Of a DNA stretch of 64,000 bases, positions 52,344 through 61,507 are shown piece after piece. Origin of the DNA: Thalassospira alkalitolerans (GTDB taxonomy: Bacteria > Pseudomonadota > Alphaproteobacteria > Rhodospirillales > Thalassospiraceae); NCBI RefSeq assembly GCF_002115745.1, contig NZ_JFKB01000015.1, positions 17,498-81,497 of the forward strand, given 5' to 3'. Each line of letters starts with the position of its first letter. The first letter of the stretch is position 1. The translations under genes were made by a program, and so were the position numbers. The notes beneath the pieces are model-generated. The model did no database searches, had not been told where the DNA came from, and was given only the letters and a program-made list of their open reading frames with translations.

Positions 52344-53282
52344 ATGACACAGGTCAACCAACCGATACAAAACACGAAAAACGATATGCCAAAAGATGGC
52401 TGGATTGATCGTTTTGCCCCGGTGGCGACCCGCCCCTATCTTAAACTGGCACGTCTTGATCGTCCAATTGGCACGTGGCTTTTACTTTTGCCTTGCTGGT
52501 GGTCAACCGCAATGGCAAGTGACGATACACCAAGCATCTTGATGATGGTTTATTTTGCCATCGGTGCGCTGATCATGCGCGGCGCGGGATGCGTTGTAAA
52601 TGATCTGGCGGATCGCAATTTTGATGGCAAGGTCGAACGCACCGCCACCCGCCCGATCCCCAGTGGTCAGGTCAAGGTCTGGCAGGCCTTCGCGTTCCTT
52701 GGTCTGTTGCTTTTGATCGGATTGGCGATTTTGGTGCAATTTCGCATCGAGGCAATCATTGTCGGCATTTGTTCCTTGCCGCTGATCATTACCTATCCGT
52801 TTATGAAGCGCATTACCTATTGGCCACAAGCGGTTTTGGGCCTGACATTTAACTGGGGTGCGCTTGTCGGCTGGGCCGCGGTCACCGGCAGCGTCGCACC
52901 GGCGGCGATTGTGATGTATATCGCCGGGTTCTTTTGGACGCTGGGCTATGACACCATTTACGCCCATCAGGACAAGGAAGATGACATCAAGATCGGGGTG
53001 AAATCACTGGCACTGCGTTTGGGCGATGCCACGCCACAATGGGCGATGGGGTTCTATACGGTTACCACGCTGTTGCTGGGCGTTTCGGGTCTGCTGGCGG
53101 GATTACACTGGGTTTATTTCCCGCTTCTGGCGCTGGCGTGTCTGCATCTGGCCTGGCAGGTTGCGACGGTCAAACTTGACGATGCGGCCAACTGCCTGAA
53201 ACGGTTTAAATCAAACCGCGATTTCGGTTTGTTGGTTTTGGTGGCGATTATTGTTGCCAACCTTATGGAAGTCGCGTCTTAA
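52344..53282 (+). CDS. ubiA: 4-hydroxybenzoate polyprenyltransferase
   Basis: 312 residues from ATG 52344. Nine membrane segments. The prenyl-diphosphate sites are NDLADRNFDGKVERTATRP and DTIYAHQDKEDD. Attaches the polyprenyl chain to 4-hydroxybenzoate in ubiquinone synthesis. ubiD, a later decarboxylase of the same pathway, lies 4 kb away on the same strand. The frame is open 39 codons further upstream, but that would overlap rsmE. Confidence 0.94.
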   Translation: MTQVNQPIQNTKNDMPKDGWIDRFAPVATRPYLKLARLDRPIGTWLLLLPCWWSTAMASDDTPSILMMVYFAIGALIMRGAGCVVNDLADRNFDGKVERTATRPIPSGQVKVWQAFAFLGLLLLIGLAILVQFRIEAIIVGICSLPLIITYPFMKRITYWPQAVLGLTFNWGALVGWAAVTGSVAPAAIVMYIAGFFWTLGYDTIYAHQDKEDDIKIGVKSLALRLGDATPQWAMGFYTVTTLLLGVSGLLAGLHWVYFPLLALACLHLAWQVATVKLDDAANCLKRFKSNRDFGLLVLVAIIVANLMEVAS

Positions 53283-53399
53283 AGGCCCCACCTACGGTCT
53301 GGGCCTGGGGTCTGCACCTAGAAAACTCTGCTTTACGGTTGCAACGGTTCACCCTGCCCCCAATTGACTGTTTTGTCGTCCTTTTAAGAAAGATGGCCT

Positions 53400-55232
53400 A
53401 TGACCGCATCACTTGCCCTGATGATTGCTGCGCTGATCCTGACCGGTGTCGGGGCGCAATGGATTGCCTGGCGCGCCGGGATTCCGGGCATTGTTTTATT
53501 GTCGGTTGTCGGATTGGTTGTTGGGCCGGGAACCGGGCTTATTGACCCTGTCACGGATTTTGGCCCGTTGTTGCAGCCCCTTGTCGCGGTTGCCGTCGCG
53601 GTCATTTTGTTTGAAGGTGGTCTTGCGCTTGATTTTCGCGAGTTGACACATAGTGTCAGCGGTGTCATCCGCTTGACCACGGTAGCACCGCTTGTGGCCT
53701 GGCTGCTTGGCGCGGGGGCGGCCCATTACCTTGCCGATCTGTCATGGCCGGTCGCCGCCCTGTTTGGCGGCATTATGATTGTGACCGGGCCAACTGTTAT
53801 TGCGCCATTATTACGTCATGCGCGATTGTCCAAACGCCCGGCAACGCTTTTGAAATGGGAAGGCATCGTGAACGACCCGACCGGGGCGCTGTTTGCCGTT
53901 CTGGCCTATGAAGTGATTGCCGCAAGCCAGCATGGCAACGGTTTTGCCGCCGCCATTGGCCATCTGGCGATTACGATATTAGTTGCCGTTGCGATTGGCC
54001 TTGTTTTTGGTATTGGCACGGTTCAGGTTTTCAAGCGTGGCTGGATACCGGAATTCCTCAAAGCGCCACTTGTGCTTGGCGTGCTTTTGACCTGCTTTGC
54101 CGGGGCCAATGAAATTCAGGAAGAAACCGGGCTTTTGGCGGTAACCGTTCTGGGCCTTACCATTGGCAATGCCCATTTGATGGCAATCGATGAAATCCGC
54201 CGGTTCAAAGAAACCCTGACCATCATTTTGGTCTCAAGCGTGTTTATCATCCTGACCGCGACGCTTGAATGGTCGATGATTGCCGAACTGACATGGGGCC
54301 ATGGGCTTTTTGTTGTCGTAATGCTGTTTGTCGTGCGTCCGGTTTCGGTCATCGGGTCATTGAGTTTTTCCAAGGTCAGCTGGAAAGAGCGCCTTTTGGT
54401 CGGTTGGATCGCACCGCGCGGGATTGTTGCGGTTGCGGTATCGGGCCTGTTTGGCACCGAGCTTGTCCATCTTGGCTATGCCGATGGGGCACTTTTGATC
54501 CCGCTGGCCTTTGCCATGGTGTTTTCAACCGTCGTCTTGCACGGATTTTCCATTCGCCCGATGGCCCGCCATCTTGATCTGGCGGTCAAGGGGCCACCCG
54601 GCGTTTTGATTGTCGGGGCGCATCAATGGACGATCGACCTTGCCAAACGGTTTGCCGAACTTGACATTCCGGTGGTCATTGCCGACAGCAGATGGCACAG
54701 CCTGCGCCCGGCACGCGAAGCCGGCCTGACCACCTATTATGGTGAAGTCCTGTCGGAAGTATTCGAACACCATCTTGATACCACGTCATTAGGCAAACTG
54801 ATCGCCGCGACGGATAATGATGCTTATAACACACTGGTTTGTACTGATTTTGCACCGGAATTTGGCCGCCGTGCAGTTTTCCAAACCGGCATGCATGGGT
54901 CGCCCGAAGATCCCAAACGCCACAGTCAGACCTTGGGCGGGTTGTCGCTTTTCTCTGAACCGCTGACCACCGATGACATTCGCGCCGCATTCCGCAATGG
55001 TGCGGAAATTCGTCAAACCAAACTGACCGATGGCTTTGGCAGAGACGACTTTATTGCCCTTCAGGGCGACACACCGCTGGTAATTGCGCTGGTGCGCGGC
55101 GCGCAACTTCATATGGGCCCCGACATACCCAAGGCAAAACCGCGCGACATTCTGCTTTATCTTGGGCGAAACAATCCTGAACGGCAAAAACCCGATGCGA
55201 CTTCGCTTGCCCCCGACGTGCAAAGCAAGTAA
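53400..55232 (+). CDS. CPA1-type Na+/H+ antiporter with C-terminal TrkA-N domain
   Basis: 610 residues. About 12 membrane segments to residue 395, with the ion-binding motif FGGIMIVTGPTVIAPLL and WEGIVNDPTGALFAV (ND). VGWIAPRGIVAVAVSGLFG is also typical of NhaP-type transporters. A cytoplasmic Rossmann domain follows (GVLIVGAHQWTIDLAKRFAE), which probably gates transport by NAD(H) or another nucleotide. Typical for a marine, salt-adapted bacterium. Confidence 0.9.
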   Translation: MTASLALMIAALILTGVGAQWIAWRAGIPGIVLLSVVGLVVGPGTGLIDPVTDFGPLLQPLVAVAVAVILFEGGLALDFRELTHSVSGVIRLTTVAPLVAWLLGAGAAHYLADLSWPVAALFGGIMIVTGPTVIAPLLRHARLSKRPATLLKWEGIVNDPTGALFAVLAYEVIAASQHGNGFAAAIGHLAITILVAVAIGLVFGIGTVQVFKRGWIPEFLKAPLVLGVLLTCFAGANEIQEETGLLAVTVLGLTIGNAHLMAIDEIRRFKETLTIILVSSVFIILTATLEWSMIAELTWGHGLFVVVMLFVVRPVSVIGSLSFSKVSWKERLLVGWIAPRGIVAVAVSGLFGTELVHLGYADGALLIPLAFAMVFSTVVLHGFSIRPMARHLDLAVKGPPGVLIVGAHQWTIDLAKRFAELDIPVVIADSRWHSLRPAREAGLTTYYGEVLSEVFEHHLDTTSLGKLIAATDNDAYNTLVCTDFAPEFGRRAVFQTGMHGSPEDPKRHSQTLGGLSLFSEPLTTDDIRAAFRNGAEIRQTKLTDGFGRDDFIALQGDTPLVIALVRGAQLHMGPDIPKAKPRDILLYLGRNNPERQKPDATSLAPDVQSK

Positions 55233-55265
55233 GCCCCGCCCAACAGCTTTCGCCAACACGGGTCC

Positions 55266-55979
55266 ATGATGATTGAAAATGTTTTCGCCGATGCCCTGGT
55301 TCCCGAGGTCGATGATCCGCGTTTTGCCGATCTGATCGATGTCTATACAGTTCCGGCGCGTGTGCCGCTGGCACCGGAAATCGAGATGTATCTGGCAACG
55401 CATATCACCCCGCTTTGGCAGGCGACCGAGGATATCCTTGGCGTGCTTGATATCCCGCCACCCTATTGGGCGTTTGCCTGGCCCGGCGGACAGGCGATCA
55501 CGCGCTATATCCTTGATCACCCGGAACTGGTGCGCGGCAAAAAGGTGCTTGATTTCGCCTGTGGTGGCGGCATGCAGGCAATTGCCTGTGTCATGGCCGG
55601 GGCTGACAGCATTTTGGCCAATGATATCGATCCTGTGGCGATCACGGCAACGCGGTTAAATGCGACGCGCAATGACGTCGAATTTGACACGACAACGGAA
55701 AACTTTGTCGGCACACAATCGACAACCCGGCGATGGGATGTGATTTTTGCCGGTGATGTTTGCTATCAGCAAGACATGGCCGATGCGGTGCTGCAATGGT
55801 TGATGAATGAAGCCCGCCTTGGCGCGCGGGTGATTTTGGCCGACCCGGGTCGGACCTATGCCCCGACGCATAACATCGATGAACTTGAAACCTATGATGT
55901 ACCGGTTGATGTGGCGGTCGAGGATACCGACACAAAATTCACCCGGGTCTGGCAGTTATTACCAGACCGCAGCCGTTAA
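55266..55979 (+). CDS. Protein lysine methyltransferase, ETFB-type (METTL20-like)
   Basis: 237 residues. Motif Pre I is PPYWAFAWPGGQAITRYIL and SAM motif I is VLDFACGGGMQAI. Motif post-I is ANDIDPVAITATRLNATRN, and the DPGR motif (ADPGRTYAPTH) is characteristic of METTL20. In alphaproteobacteria these enzymes trimethylate the electron-transfer flavoprotein beta subunit. ATG 55266 or 55269 may start it. Same direction as the antiporter. Confidence 0.82.
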   Translation: MMIENVFADALVPEVDDPRFADLIDVYTVPARVPLAPEIEMYLATHITPLWQATEDILGVLDIPPPYWAFAWPGGQAITRYILDHPELVRGKKVLDFACGGGMQAIACVMAGADSILANDIDPVAITATRLNATRNDVEFDTTTENFVGTQSTTRRWDVIFAGDVCYQQDMADAVLQWLMNEARLGARVILADPGRTYAPTHNIDELETYDVPVDVAVEDTDTKFTRVWQLLPDRSR

Positions 55980-55991
55980 ACCCGCCCCCGG

Positions 55992-56732
55992 TCATCGCGG
56001 CCCGGCAAGGCTTTGACGAAAGACCGGATCATCCATCAGGCGCAAGACAAATTCAGGCCGGGCAACCATCCCAGCCCGGCGCGCCATATATTGGATCATG
56101 TCCCATTGGCTTGCCGTGGCAAAACGCCGGTTTGACGCCTTGATCGCCGACAGGGCAAAAACATCATCACCGTTAAAAACCCAGCCCATTGCCGATTGAT
56201 AACTTCCGACGTGATCCACCGTGACGCCGCAATCAAGCACGACATCATGCCCGGCAAGCTGGCGATAACGATAATGCGCCGGAACGGCCTCGGTCGCATG
56301 CATATGGCTAAGTTGATCATGGGTCAGCCAGGTTACGGCCATCCGCACCCGCGTGCCCGGTGACGGGGCAAGAGTTGCAGGCAACGCGCCATAGCCGGTG
56401 ATATGAGCGGAATACACAACATCATGATGGGCCATCCAGCCCATGGTGACCGGCAGGTTTTCATGATGATGTGGCGGGCTGAACTTACGCGCCAATTGGA
56501 CCGGCGCGCGGTTTGATCCGATTGCCAAAACCGGAGTCCGGCCCGCGATACGATCGGCAATGCTATCGCGGGGCAACGGGGAAACGATGCCGTCACCAAA
56601 CAGAAAATCATGATCGGGCGCGTCATAGGGATACAAAAACGCGCGCAGGAGGTCCTGCGCGCGTGGATGTTTTTCAATCTGTTCGCGCAAGGCCGGATCA
56701 AGGATCGCCTGCGCATCAGAAACAGAAAACAT
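55992..56732 (-). CDS. Conserved protein with a gamma-glutamylcyclotransferase-like segment
   Basis: 246 residues from ATG 56732. TPVLAIGSNRAPVQLARKF resembles the YGSNL substrate loop of the GGCT fold, and a Glu in MHATEAVPAHYRY could be catalytic. No signal peptide or membrane segment. I do not recognise a more precise family. Its stop is 12 bases from that of the convergent methyltransferase gene. Confidence 0.65.
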   Translation of the reverse strand: MFSVSDAQAILDPALREQIEKHPRAQDLLRAFLYPYDAPDHDFLFGDGIVSPLPRDSIADRIAGRTPVLAIGSNRAPVQLARKFSPPHHHENLPVTMGWMAHHDVVYSAHITGYGALPATLAPSPGTRVRMAVTWLTHDQLSHMHATEAVPAHYRYRQLAGHDVVLDCGVTVDHVGSYQSAMGWVFNGDDVFALSAIKASNRRFATASQWDMIQYMARRAGMVARPEFVLRLMDDPVFRQSLAGPR

Positions 56733-56749
56733 GTTTAGCCCGATCTGGC

Positions 56750-57106
56750 TTAACCTTCGACGACGCGATAACGGCAATTGCAGTTATCAACATTCTGCCA
56801 TGCCAATTTTGACCAGGCTTTTTCGGCATCATCGAAAGTCGCAAACGGGCCATGGCGTTCTTCCTGGCCACCGACTGGCGTTTCAAATTCGGTGGTTTCG
56901 TATTCGCCACCGACAACCCAGTATTCTTCGAGGCGTTCAATACGATACCGTGAATTGGCATCGTCAACCGACTGCCAAGCCATTTTCGACCATTGCTGTT
57001 CCGCGTCTTCGAAGCTGCCAAACGGACCGACCTTGGTTTCTTCGCCGATGGGCTGATCGAAACCGGTATCCTGATAGGTGCCCCCGATAACCCAATATTT
57101 GGCCAT
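56750..57106 (-). CDS. Protein of two DUF4170 repeats
   Basis: 118 residues built from two similar ~58-residue units. Each has YWVIGG.Y..T.F..P.G, GPF..F.DAE..WSK.AWQ and Y R at the end. DUF4170 is a small alphaproteobacterial family, usually single-domain and of unknown function. Short spacing (17 bases) to the downstream GGCT-like gene suggests co-transcription. Confidence 0.78.
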   Translation of the reverse strand: MAKYWVIGGTYQDTGFDQPIGEETKVGPFGSFEDAEQQWSKMAWQSVDDANSRYRIERLEEYWVVGGEYETTEFETPVGGQEERHGPFATFDDAEKAWSKLAWQNVDNCNCRYRVVEG

Positions 57107-57342
57107 CTGTGCGTCCTTACATGTTTTGTGAATTCGATGTGCCGCGCCGGGTGGTGCAGCGCGACTCTATTTCAGTGTCATTGTATAACTAAATGATGCC
57201 ACGACCAAAACCGATAAATTATGCAACGCAGCATCCCATGATGATTTGGGGAATGCAGGATGGAATTTCAATTTCTATATCTAAAACACCAAGGTTGTCG
57301 CGACCGGTTGGTCGGCGTATGAAGACAATCAGATCCGTTTCA

Positions 57343-57360
57343 CAGTCAGTGTCAGGTGCC
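57343..57360 (+). repeat. Second short motif (GTGTCAGGTGCC), copy immediately before ubiD
   Basis: CAGTCAGTGTCAGGTGCCTA ends at the ubiD start; GTGTCAGGTGCCTATGCC matches the copy at 42864-42881. The AGG within it is the only plausible ribosome-binding site for ATG 57362. Upstream, 57107-57342 holds nothing I recognise beyond promoter-like AT-rich DNA. Confidence 0.5.
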
Positions 57361-57361
57361 T

Positions 57362-58888
57362 ATGCCTTATAAATCGCTTCGCGACTTCATGGATGATCTG
57401 GAAAAAACCGGTCGTCTGGTACGCGTGTCCGAGCCGGTATCGCCGGTTTTGGAAATGACAGAAATCCAAACCCGATTGCTGGCCGAAGGCGGCCCGGCGG
57501 TTCTGTTTGAAAATGTTATTGGCGAAGACGGCAAAAAATACGACATGCCGGTTCTGGTGAATTTGTTTGGCACGGTCGACCGCGTTGCGGCAGGCATGAA
57601 CCGCAAACCCGAAGAATTGCGCGAAGTCGGTGAAACGCTGGCGTTTTTAAAACAGCCCGAACCACCCGGCAGCCTTAAAGAAGCGTTTTCGATGCTGCCA
57701 CTGGCCAAAACCGTGATGGCGATGAAGCCCAAAACGGTCAAGAATGCGCCGTGTCAGGAAATCGTGCTTGAGGGCGACGATATTGATCTGTCGAAATTAC
57801 CCATCCAGTCCTGCTGGCCCGATGAACCGGCCCCACTGATTACCTGGCCGCTGGTGGTCACACAGGGGCCAACCGCCAACGACAAAAACGGCGACAAGCG
57901 CGACGTGTTTAACCTTGGCATTTATCGCATGCAGGTGCTGGGCAAGAACAAGGCGATCATGCGCTGGCTGAAACATCGCGGCGGGGCGCAGCATCATGCG
58001 CGCTGGAAAAAGGAAAAACGCGATCCGTTGCCTGCCGCCATCGTACTTGGTGCCGATCCGGGTACGATTTTAGCCGCCGTTACCCCGGTTCCCGATACAT
58101 TGTCTGAATATCAGTTTGCCGGGCTCCTGCGCGGGGAAAAGGTTGAACTGGTCGATTGCAAGACCGTGCCGCTGAAAGTTCCGGCCACCGCCGAGATCAT
58201 TTTGGAAGGCTATGTGTCACTTGATGAATACGCGCCCGAGGGGCCATATGGCGACCATACGGGATATTATAATTCGGTCGAGGATTTCCCGGTCTTTACC
58301 ATCACCGCAATCACAATGCGCAAAAATCCGATTTACCTGTCGACCTTTACCGGCCGCCCGCCAGATGAACCATCGGTCCTTGGCGAGGCCTTAAACGATG
58401 TGTTTGTGCCGCTTTTGCAGCAGCAATTCCCCGAAATCACCGATTTTTGGTTGCCGCCCGAAGGATGTTCATATCGCATCGCGGTTGTGTCGATGAAGAA
58501 AGCCTATCCGGGCCATGCCAAGCGCGTGATGATGGGGGTTTGGTCGTTCCTGCGGCAATTCATGTATACCAAATTCGTCATTGTCGTGGATGACGATATT
58601 GATGTGCGAGACTGGAAAGACGTGATGTGGGCAATCTCAACCCGCATGGACCCGGTGCGCGATATCACCACCGTCACCGAAACGCCGATTGATTATCTTG
58701 ACTTCGCATCGCCCGAAAGCGGCCTTGGCGGCAAATTGGGGCTTGATGCCACCAATAAACTGCCGCCTGAAACCCACCGTGAATGGGGCGAAAAAATCTA
58801 TATGGATGACAAGATCATTGATCGCGTTGATGCCAAATGGGAACGCTATGGCCTTCCGGGCAGCGGCAAGAAGATTTGGAAAGACTAG
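57362..58888 (+). CDS. ubiD: UbiD-family decarboxylase (3-octaprenyl-4-hydroxybenzoate carboxy-lyase)
   Basis: 508 residues from ATG 57362; GTG 57356 is possible. prFMN-dependent decarboxylase of ubiquinone synthesis. Motifs: [61 protein letters not shown] and a C-terminal [15 protein letters not shown]. Needs UbiX for its cofactor, not seen here. Bracketed by two copies of the second short motif; its TAG stop is within the right copy. Confidence 0.92.
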   Translation: MPYKSLRDFMDDLEKTGRLVRVSEPVSPVLEMTEIQTRLLAEGGPAVLFENVIGEDGKKYDMPVLVNLFGTVDRVAAGMNRKPEELREVGETLAFLKQPEPPGSLKEAFSMLPLAKTVMAMKPKTVKNAPCQEIVLEGDDIDLSKLPIQSCWPDEPAPLITWPLVVTQGPTANDKNGDKRDVFNLGIYRMQVLGKNKAIMRWLKHRGGAQHHARWKKEKRDPLPAAIVLGADPGTILAAVTPVPDTLSEYQFAGLLRGEKVELVDCKTVPLKVPATAEIILEGYVSLDEYAPEGPYGDHTGYYNSVEDFPVFTITAITMRKNPIYLSTFTGRPPDEPSVLGEALNDVFVPLLQQQFPEITDFWLPPEGCSYRIAVVSMKKAYPGHAKRVMMGVWSFLRQFMYTKFVIVVDDDIDVRDWKDVMWAISTRMDPVRDITTVTETPIDYLDFASPESGLGGKLGLDATNKLPPETHREWGEKIYMDDKIIDRVDAKWERYGLPGSGKKIWKD

Positions 58889-58904
58889 GGTCAGGACCCA
58901 TTAA
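58886..58904 (+). repeat. Second short motif (TAGGGTCAGGACC), copy at the ubiD stop and ccdB 3' end
   Basis: TAGGGTCAGGACCCATTAAT shares TAG with the ubiD stop. On the other strand it supplies the last codons (MGPDP) of the damaged ccdB frame, replacing the normal ccdB stop. Confidence 0.55.
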
Positions 58905-59051
58905 TTCCCTGAAAACCATGTCGAGTGCGTCGGTGAGTACAATTTGTTCTGAAACCTCACCGACTTTCGCGCCCAGTTCAGCAATTGAAACCGTTGCAAT
59001 GAACTGAGGCAGCAAAACTCACTGCGAATTATAAATATCATACCGCGCCAT
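58900..59051 (-). pseudogene. ccdB: Damaged CcdB-family toxin gene
   Basis: From ATG 59051, overlapping the ccdA stop as in intact ccdAB loci, it begins MARYDIYNSQ and then meets TGA. In the same frame after that comes LPQFIATVSIAELGAKVGEV, then TDALDMVFREL, the normal C-terminal third of CcdB. About 50 residues from the middle are missing. The 3' end runs into the short motif shared with ubiD. A toxin cannot be made in full length; a short C-terminal peptide could start at TTG 59015. Confidence 0.85.
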
Positions 59052-59293
59052 CAGAATTTTCGGTGCGCGGCGAGCGGAATTCCATGGTTTTCAACATAGG
59101 CGTTGCTTGCTTGAATTGCGGCCCTGTTTTCCTGTTTCCACAGTTCCGCCTGACGCTTGGCAACAGCTTCGTGCAAACCTTCTTCTGCGCTGCGTGAAAT
59201 GTTTATTCCAAGCTTTTTCGCCATTTTCAAAAGCTCAGCCTCAAGACTTACATTGGTCGCCTTACGTAACGCCTTGGTCGCAACAATGCGCAT
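59051..59293 (-). CDS. ccdA: CcdA-family antitoxin
   Basis: 80 residues from ATG 59293. The ribbon-helix-helix start KALRKATNVSLEAELLKMAK is followed by a C-terminal CcdB-binding tail (ALRQAELWKQENRAAIQASN-like, ending in HGIPLAAHRKF). The frame is intact although its toxin is dead. It may still autoregulate, or protect against incoming CcdB toxins. TldD/PmbA, which degrades CcdA in other bacteria, is encoded in this window. Confidence 0.85.
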   Translation of the reverse strand: MRIVATKALRKATNVSLEAELLKMAKKLGINISRSAEEGLHEAVAKRQAELWKQENRAAIQASNAYVENHGIPLAAHRKF

Positions 59294-59329
59294 AATACCT
59301 GCGCATGACATTATTCGTGGCTATCTGGC

Positions 59330-59902
59330 TCAATTGCGGAAGAACATCCAGTGTTCGCCATTGCCAGCCGGTGTGTTCGACCAGAAGAATTGCGGCGCGT
59401 CACACATGAAATCGTCGATGCGGATCGCGATATTGCACAGCTCGCCATCGCCGATCACGTCGCGCATGAAGTCGGTTTCATTGATTTGCCAACTCATGAC
59501 CGGCGGGGCGGTTTTATCGTCAATGCAAAGGGCATATTGTTCAGATTGTTCGAACGGAATTTGTTTGAGTTCCGAATGCAGGTTCCCGCCATGACGGGTT
59601 ACCATCAGAACATCAAAGAACGGCCCGTCGGGGTTATCGCGATCCATCCAGCCGACAATCTGATCATTGACGTTATCACAGGTAAAATCCCCCACCAGCA
59701 CCTGATGGCGGTTCAGCGCCGCATTTTGCCCGGCCTGAACACGCATTTCGCGATAGAGATCACTGGCGGTTACCGGATTGGCAACAACATGATCAGCCGG
59801 TATTTCATCGGCCAGAGCCGTAGCGCATAAAAACACACCGGCAAAACCGGCCAAAAGTGATCGCGCAAACCTGATCATCGCGACATTTTTCAACGCCATC
59901 AT
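59330..59902 (-). CDS. Exported protein of unknown function
   Basis: 190 residues (ATG 59878 is an alternative start, leaving MIRFARSLLAGFAGVFLCAT as a clean signal peptide). Mature protein small and acidic with four Cys (FTCDNVNDQ, YALCIDD, GELCNIAI, DFMCDAP) that could form two disulfides in the periplasm. No family recognised. Upstream of ccdA on the same strand, with only 36 bases between them. Confidence 0.68.
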   Translation of the reverse strand: MMALKNVAMIRFARSLLAGFAGVFLCATALADEIPADHVVANPVTASDLYREMRVQAGQNAALNRHQVLVGDFTCDNVNDQIVGWMDRDNPDGPFFDVLMVTRHGGNLHSELKQIPFEQSEQYALCIDDKTAPPVMSWQINETDFMRDVIGDGELCNIAIRIDDFMCDAPQFFWSNTPAGNGEHWMFFRN

Positions 59903-60068
59903 CCATCTTTGATTTCACGCCAGCATTGCGTGTCTTTCCTGCCGGTCATTATAGCCGATTGCGTCCCACATTGGGAATGATTGCAAAAGATCGGGTGGTT
60001 CCCTTTGCGAAAAGCGATCAGCCTGCCTATAACCATAGGAAACCACATTCCGTTCAAAGGAAGCTTCC

Positions 60069-61418
60069 ATGCCCAAAACCGACATGACACTTGATCGCAT
60101 CACTGACCTTTTGGCGCGCGCAAAAAAGGCCGGTGCCGATGATGCGGATGCCGTTTATGTCGAAGGAACATCTTTGTCAGTATCCCAGCGACTGGGCAAG
60201 TTGGAGAAACTTGAACGTTCAGAGGGTGCCGACCTTGGCCTTCGTGTCCTGATTGGCAAACAGCAGGCGGTTGTATCGTCATCCGATACCAGCGAAAGCG
60301 CGTTGAACGAGTTGATCGAACGCGCCGTTGCCATGGCGAAAAATGCGCCCGAAGATCCGTTCTGCGGCATTGCCGATCCGTCTGAACTGGCCAAAATATT
60401 TGATGTTGAGGCATTAGAGCTTTGCGAACCGGGCGAAGTCAGCCAGGAAAAACTGATTGCCTGGGCGACCGCGTGCGAAGAAGCCGCACGTTCGGTCGAA
60501 AGCATTACCAATTCGGAAGGATCCGATGCAGGTTGGGGCCGCCATCAGGTCACGCTGGCCGCGACCAATGGATTTGCCAATTCCTATGCCGGAAGCGGTA
60601 GCCACATTTCCGTATCCGTCATTGCCGGGACCGGCACAGGCATGGAACGCGATTACGATTATGACAGCGCCGTCTTTTCAACCGATCTTCGCGATCCGGT
60701 AGAGATCGGGTTAAAGGCCGCGGAAAAGACCCTGAAACGGATGAACCCACGCAAGGTCAAAAGCACACAGGTGCCGGTGATTTATGATCCGCGTGTTTCA
60801 GCATCCATTGTTGGCCATCTGGCCGGTGCCATCAACGGATCAGGCATCGCACGCGGCACCAGTTTCCTGCTGGATGCGATGGGCAAGGAAATCTTTGCCC
60901 CCGGGATCAACATCATTGATAACCCGCATCGCAAACGCGGTCTTCGGTCCAAACCGTTCGACGCCGAAGGGGTTGCCAATCAAAAGCGCCACCTGATCGA
61001 AGACGGCGTTTTAAAAACCTGGATCATGGATTTGCGGTCGGCGCGTCAGCTGGGCTTGAAATCAACCGGCAATGCATCGCGTGGTGCCGGGAGCCTTCCG
61101 GGGCCATCGACGACCAACCTGTATATGGAACCGGGCAGCATTTCACCCGCGGACATGATCAAGGGCATCAAATCAGGCCTTTATATCACCGAGATGATCG
61201 GTAGCAGCGTGAATGGCGTGACCGGCGATTATTCACGCGGTGCATCGGGTTTCTGGATCGAAGATGGCGTATTGGCCTATCCGGTATCGGAAATCACGGT
61301 CGCCGGAAACCTGAAGGATATGTTCAAATCCGTGGTTCCGGCCAATGACCTGACATTTAAATACGGCACCAATGCCCCGACCCTTCGGATTGATGGCCTG
61401 ACCCTTGCCGGTCAGTAA
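60069..61418 (+). CDS. pmbA: Metalloprotease accessory subunit PmbA/TldE
   Basis: 449 residues. LSVSQRLGKLEKLERSEGAD and GTSFLLDAMGKEIFAPGINI are followed by LKSTGNASRG and SSVNGVTGDYSRGASGFWIE. It lacks the HExxxH of its partner, as expected for TldE. Works with TldD (27.5 kb here) on peptide maturation and degradation. Followed by a shared terminator with the chemoreceptor gene. Confidence 0.93.
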   Translation: MPKTDMTLDRITDLLARAKKAGADDADAVYVEGTSLSVSQRLGKLEKLERSEGADLGLRVLIGKQQAVVSSSDTSESALNELIERAVAMAKNAPEDPFCGIADPSELAKIFDVEALELCEPGEVSQEKLIAWATACEEAARSVESITNSEGSDAGWGRHQVTLAATNGFANSYAGSGSHISVSVIAGTGTGMERDYDYDSAVFSTDLRDPVEIGLKAAEKTLKRMNPRKVKSTQVPVIYDPRVSASIVGHLAGAINGSGIARGTSFLLDAMGKEIFAPGINIIDNPHRKRGLRSKPFDAEGVANQKRHLIEDGVLKTWIMDLRSARQLGLKSTGNASRGAGSLPGPSTTNLYMEPGSISPADMIKGIKSGLYITEMIGSSVNGVTGDYSRGASGFWIEDGVLAYPVSEITVAGNLKDMFKSVVPANDLTFKYGTNAPTLRIDGLTLAGQ

Positions 61419-61453
61419 GTGCCCGCCCAAATGGGCGTAATAACCTGAAATGA

Positions 61454-61489
61454 AAAACCCCGGTCAATTTGTTGACCGGCGGGGTTTTG
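61454..61489. terminator. Bidirectional terminator between pmbA and the chemoreceptor
   Basis: AAACCCCGGTCAA pairs with TTGACCGG(CG)GGGTTT around TTTG, with A and T runs on both sides, between two convergent genes. Confidence 0.8.
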
Positions 61490-61507
61490 TATTAGGCAGG
61501 CAGCATA

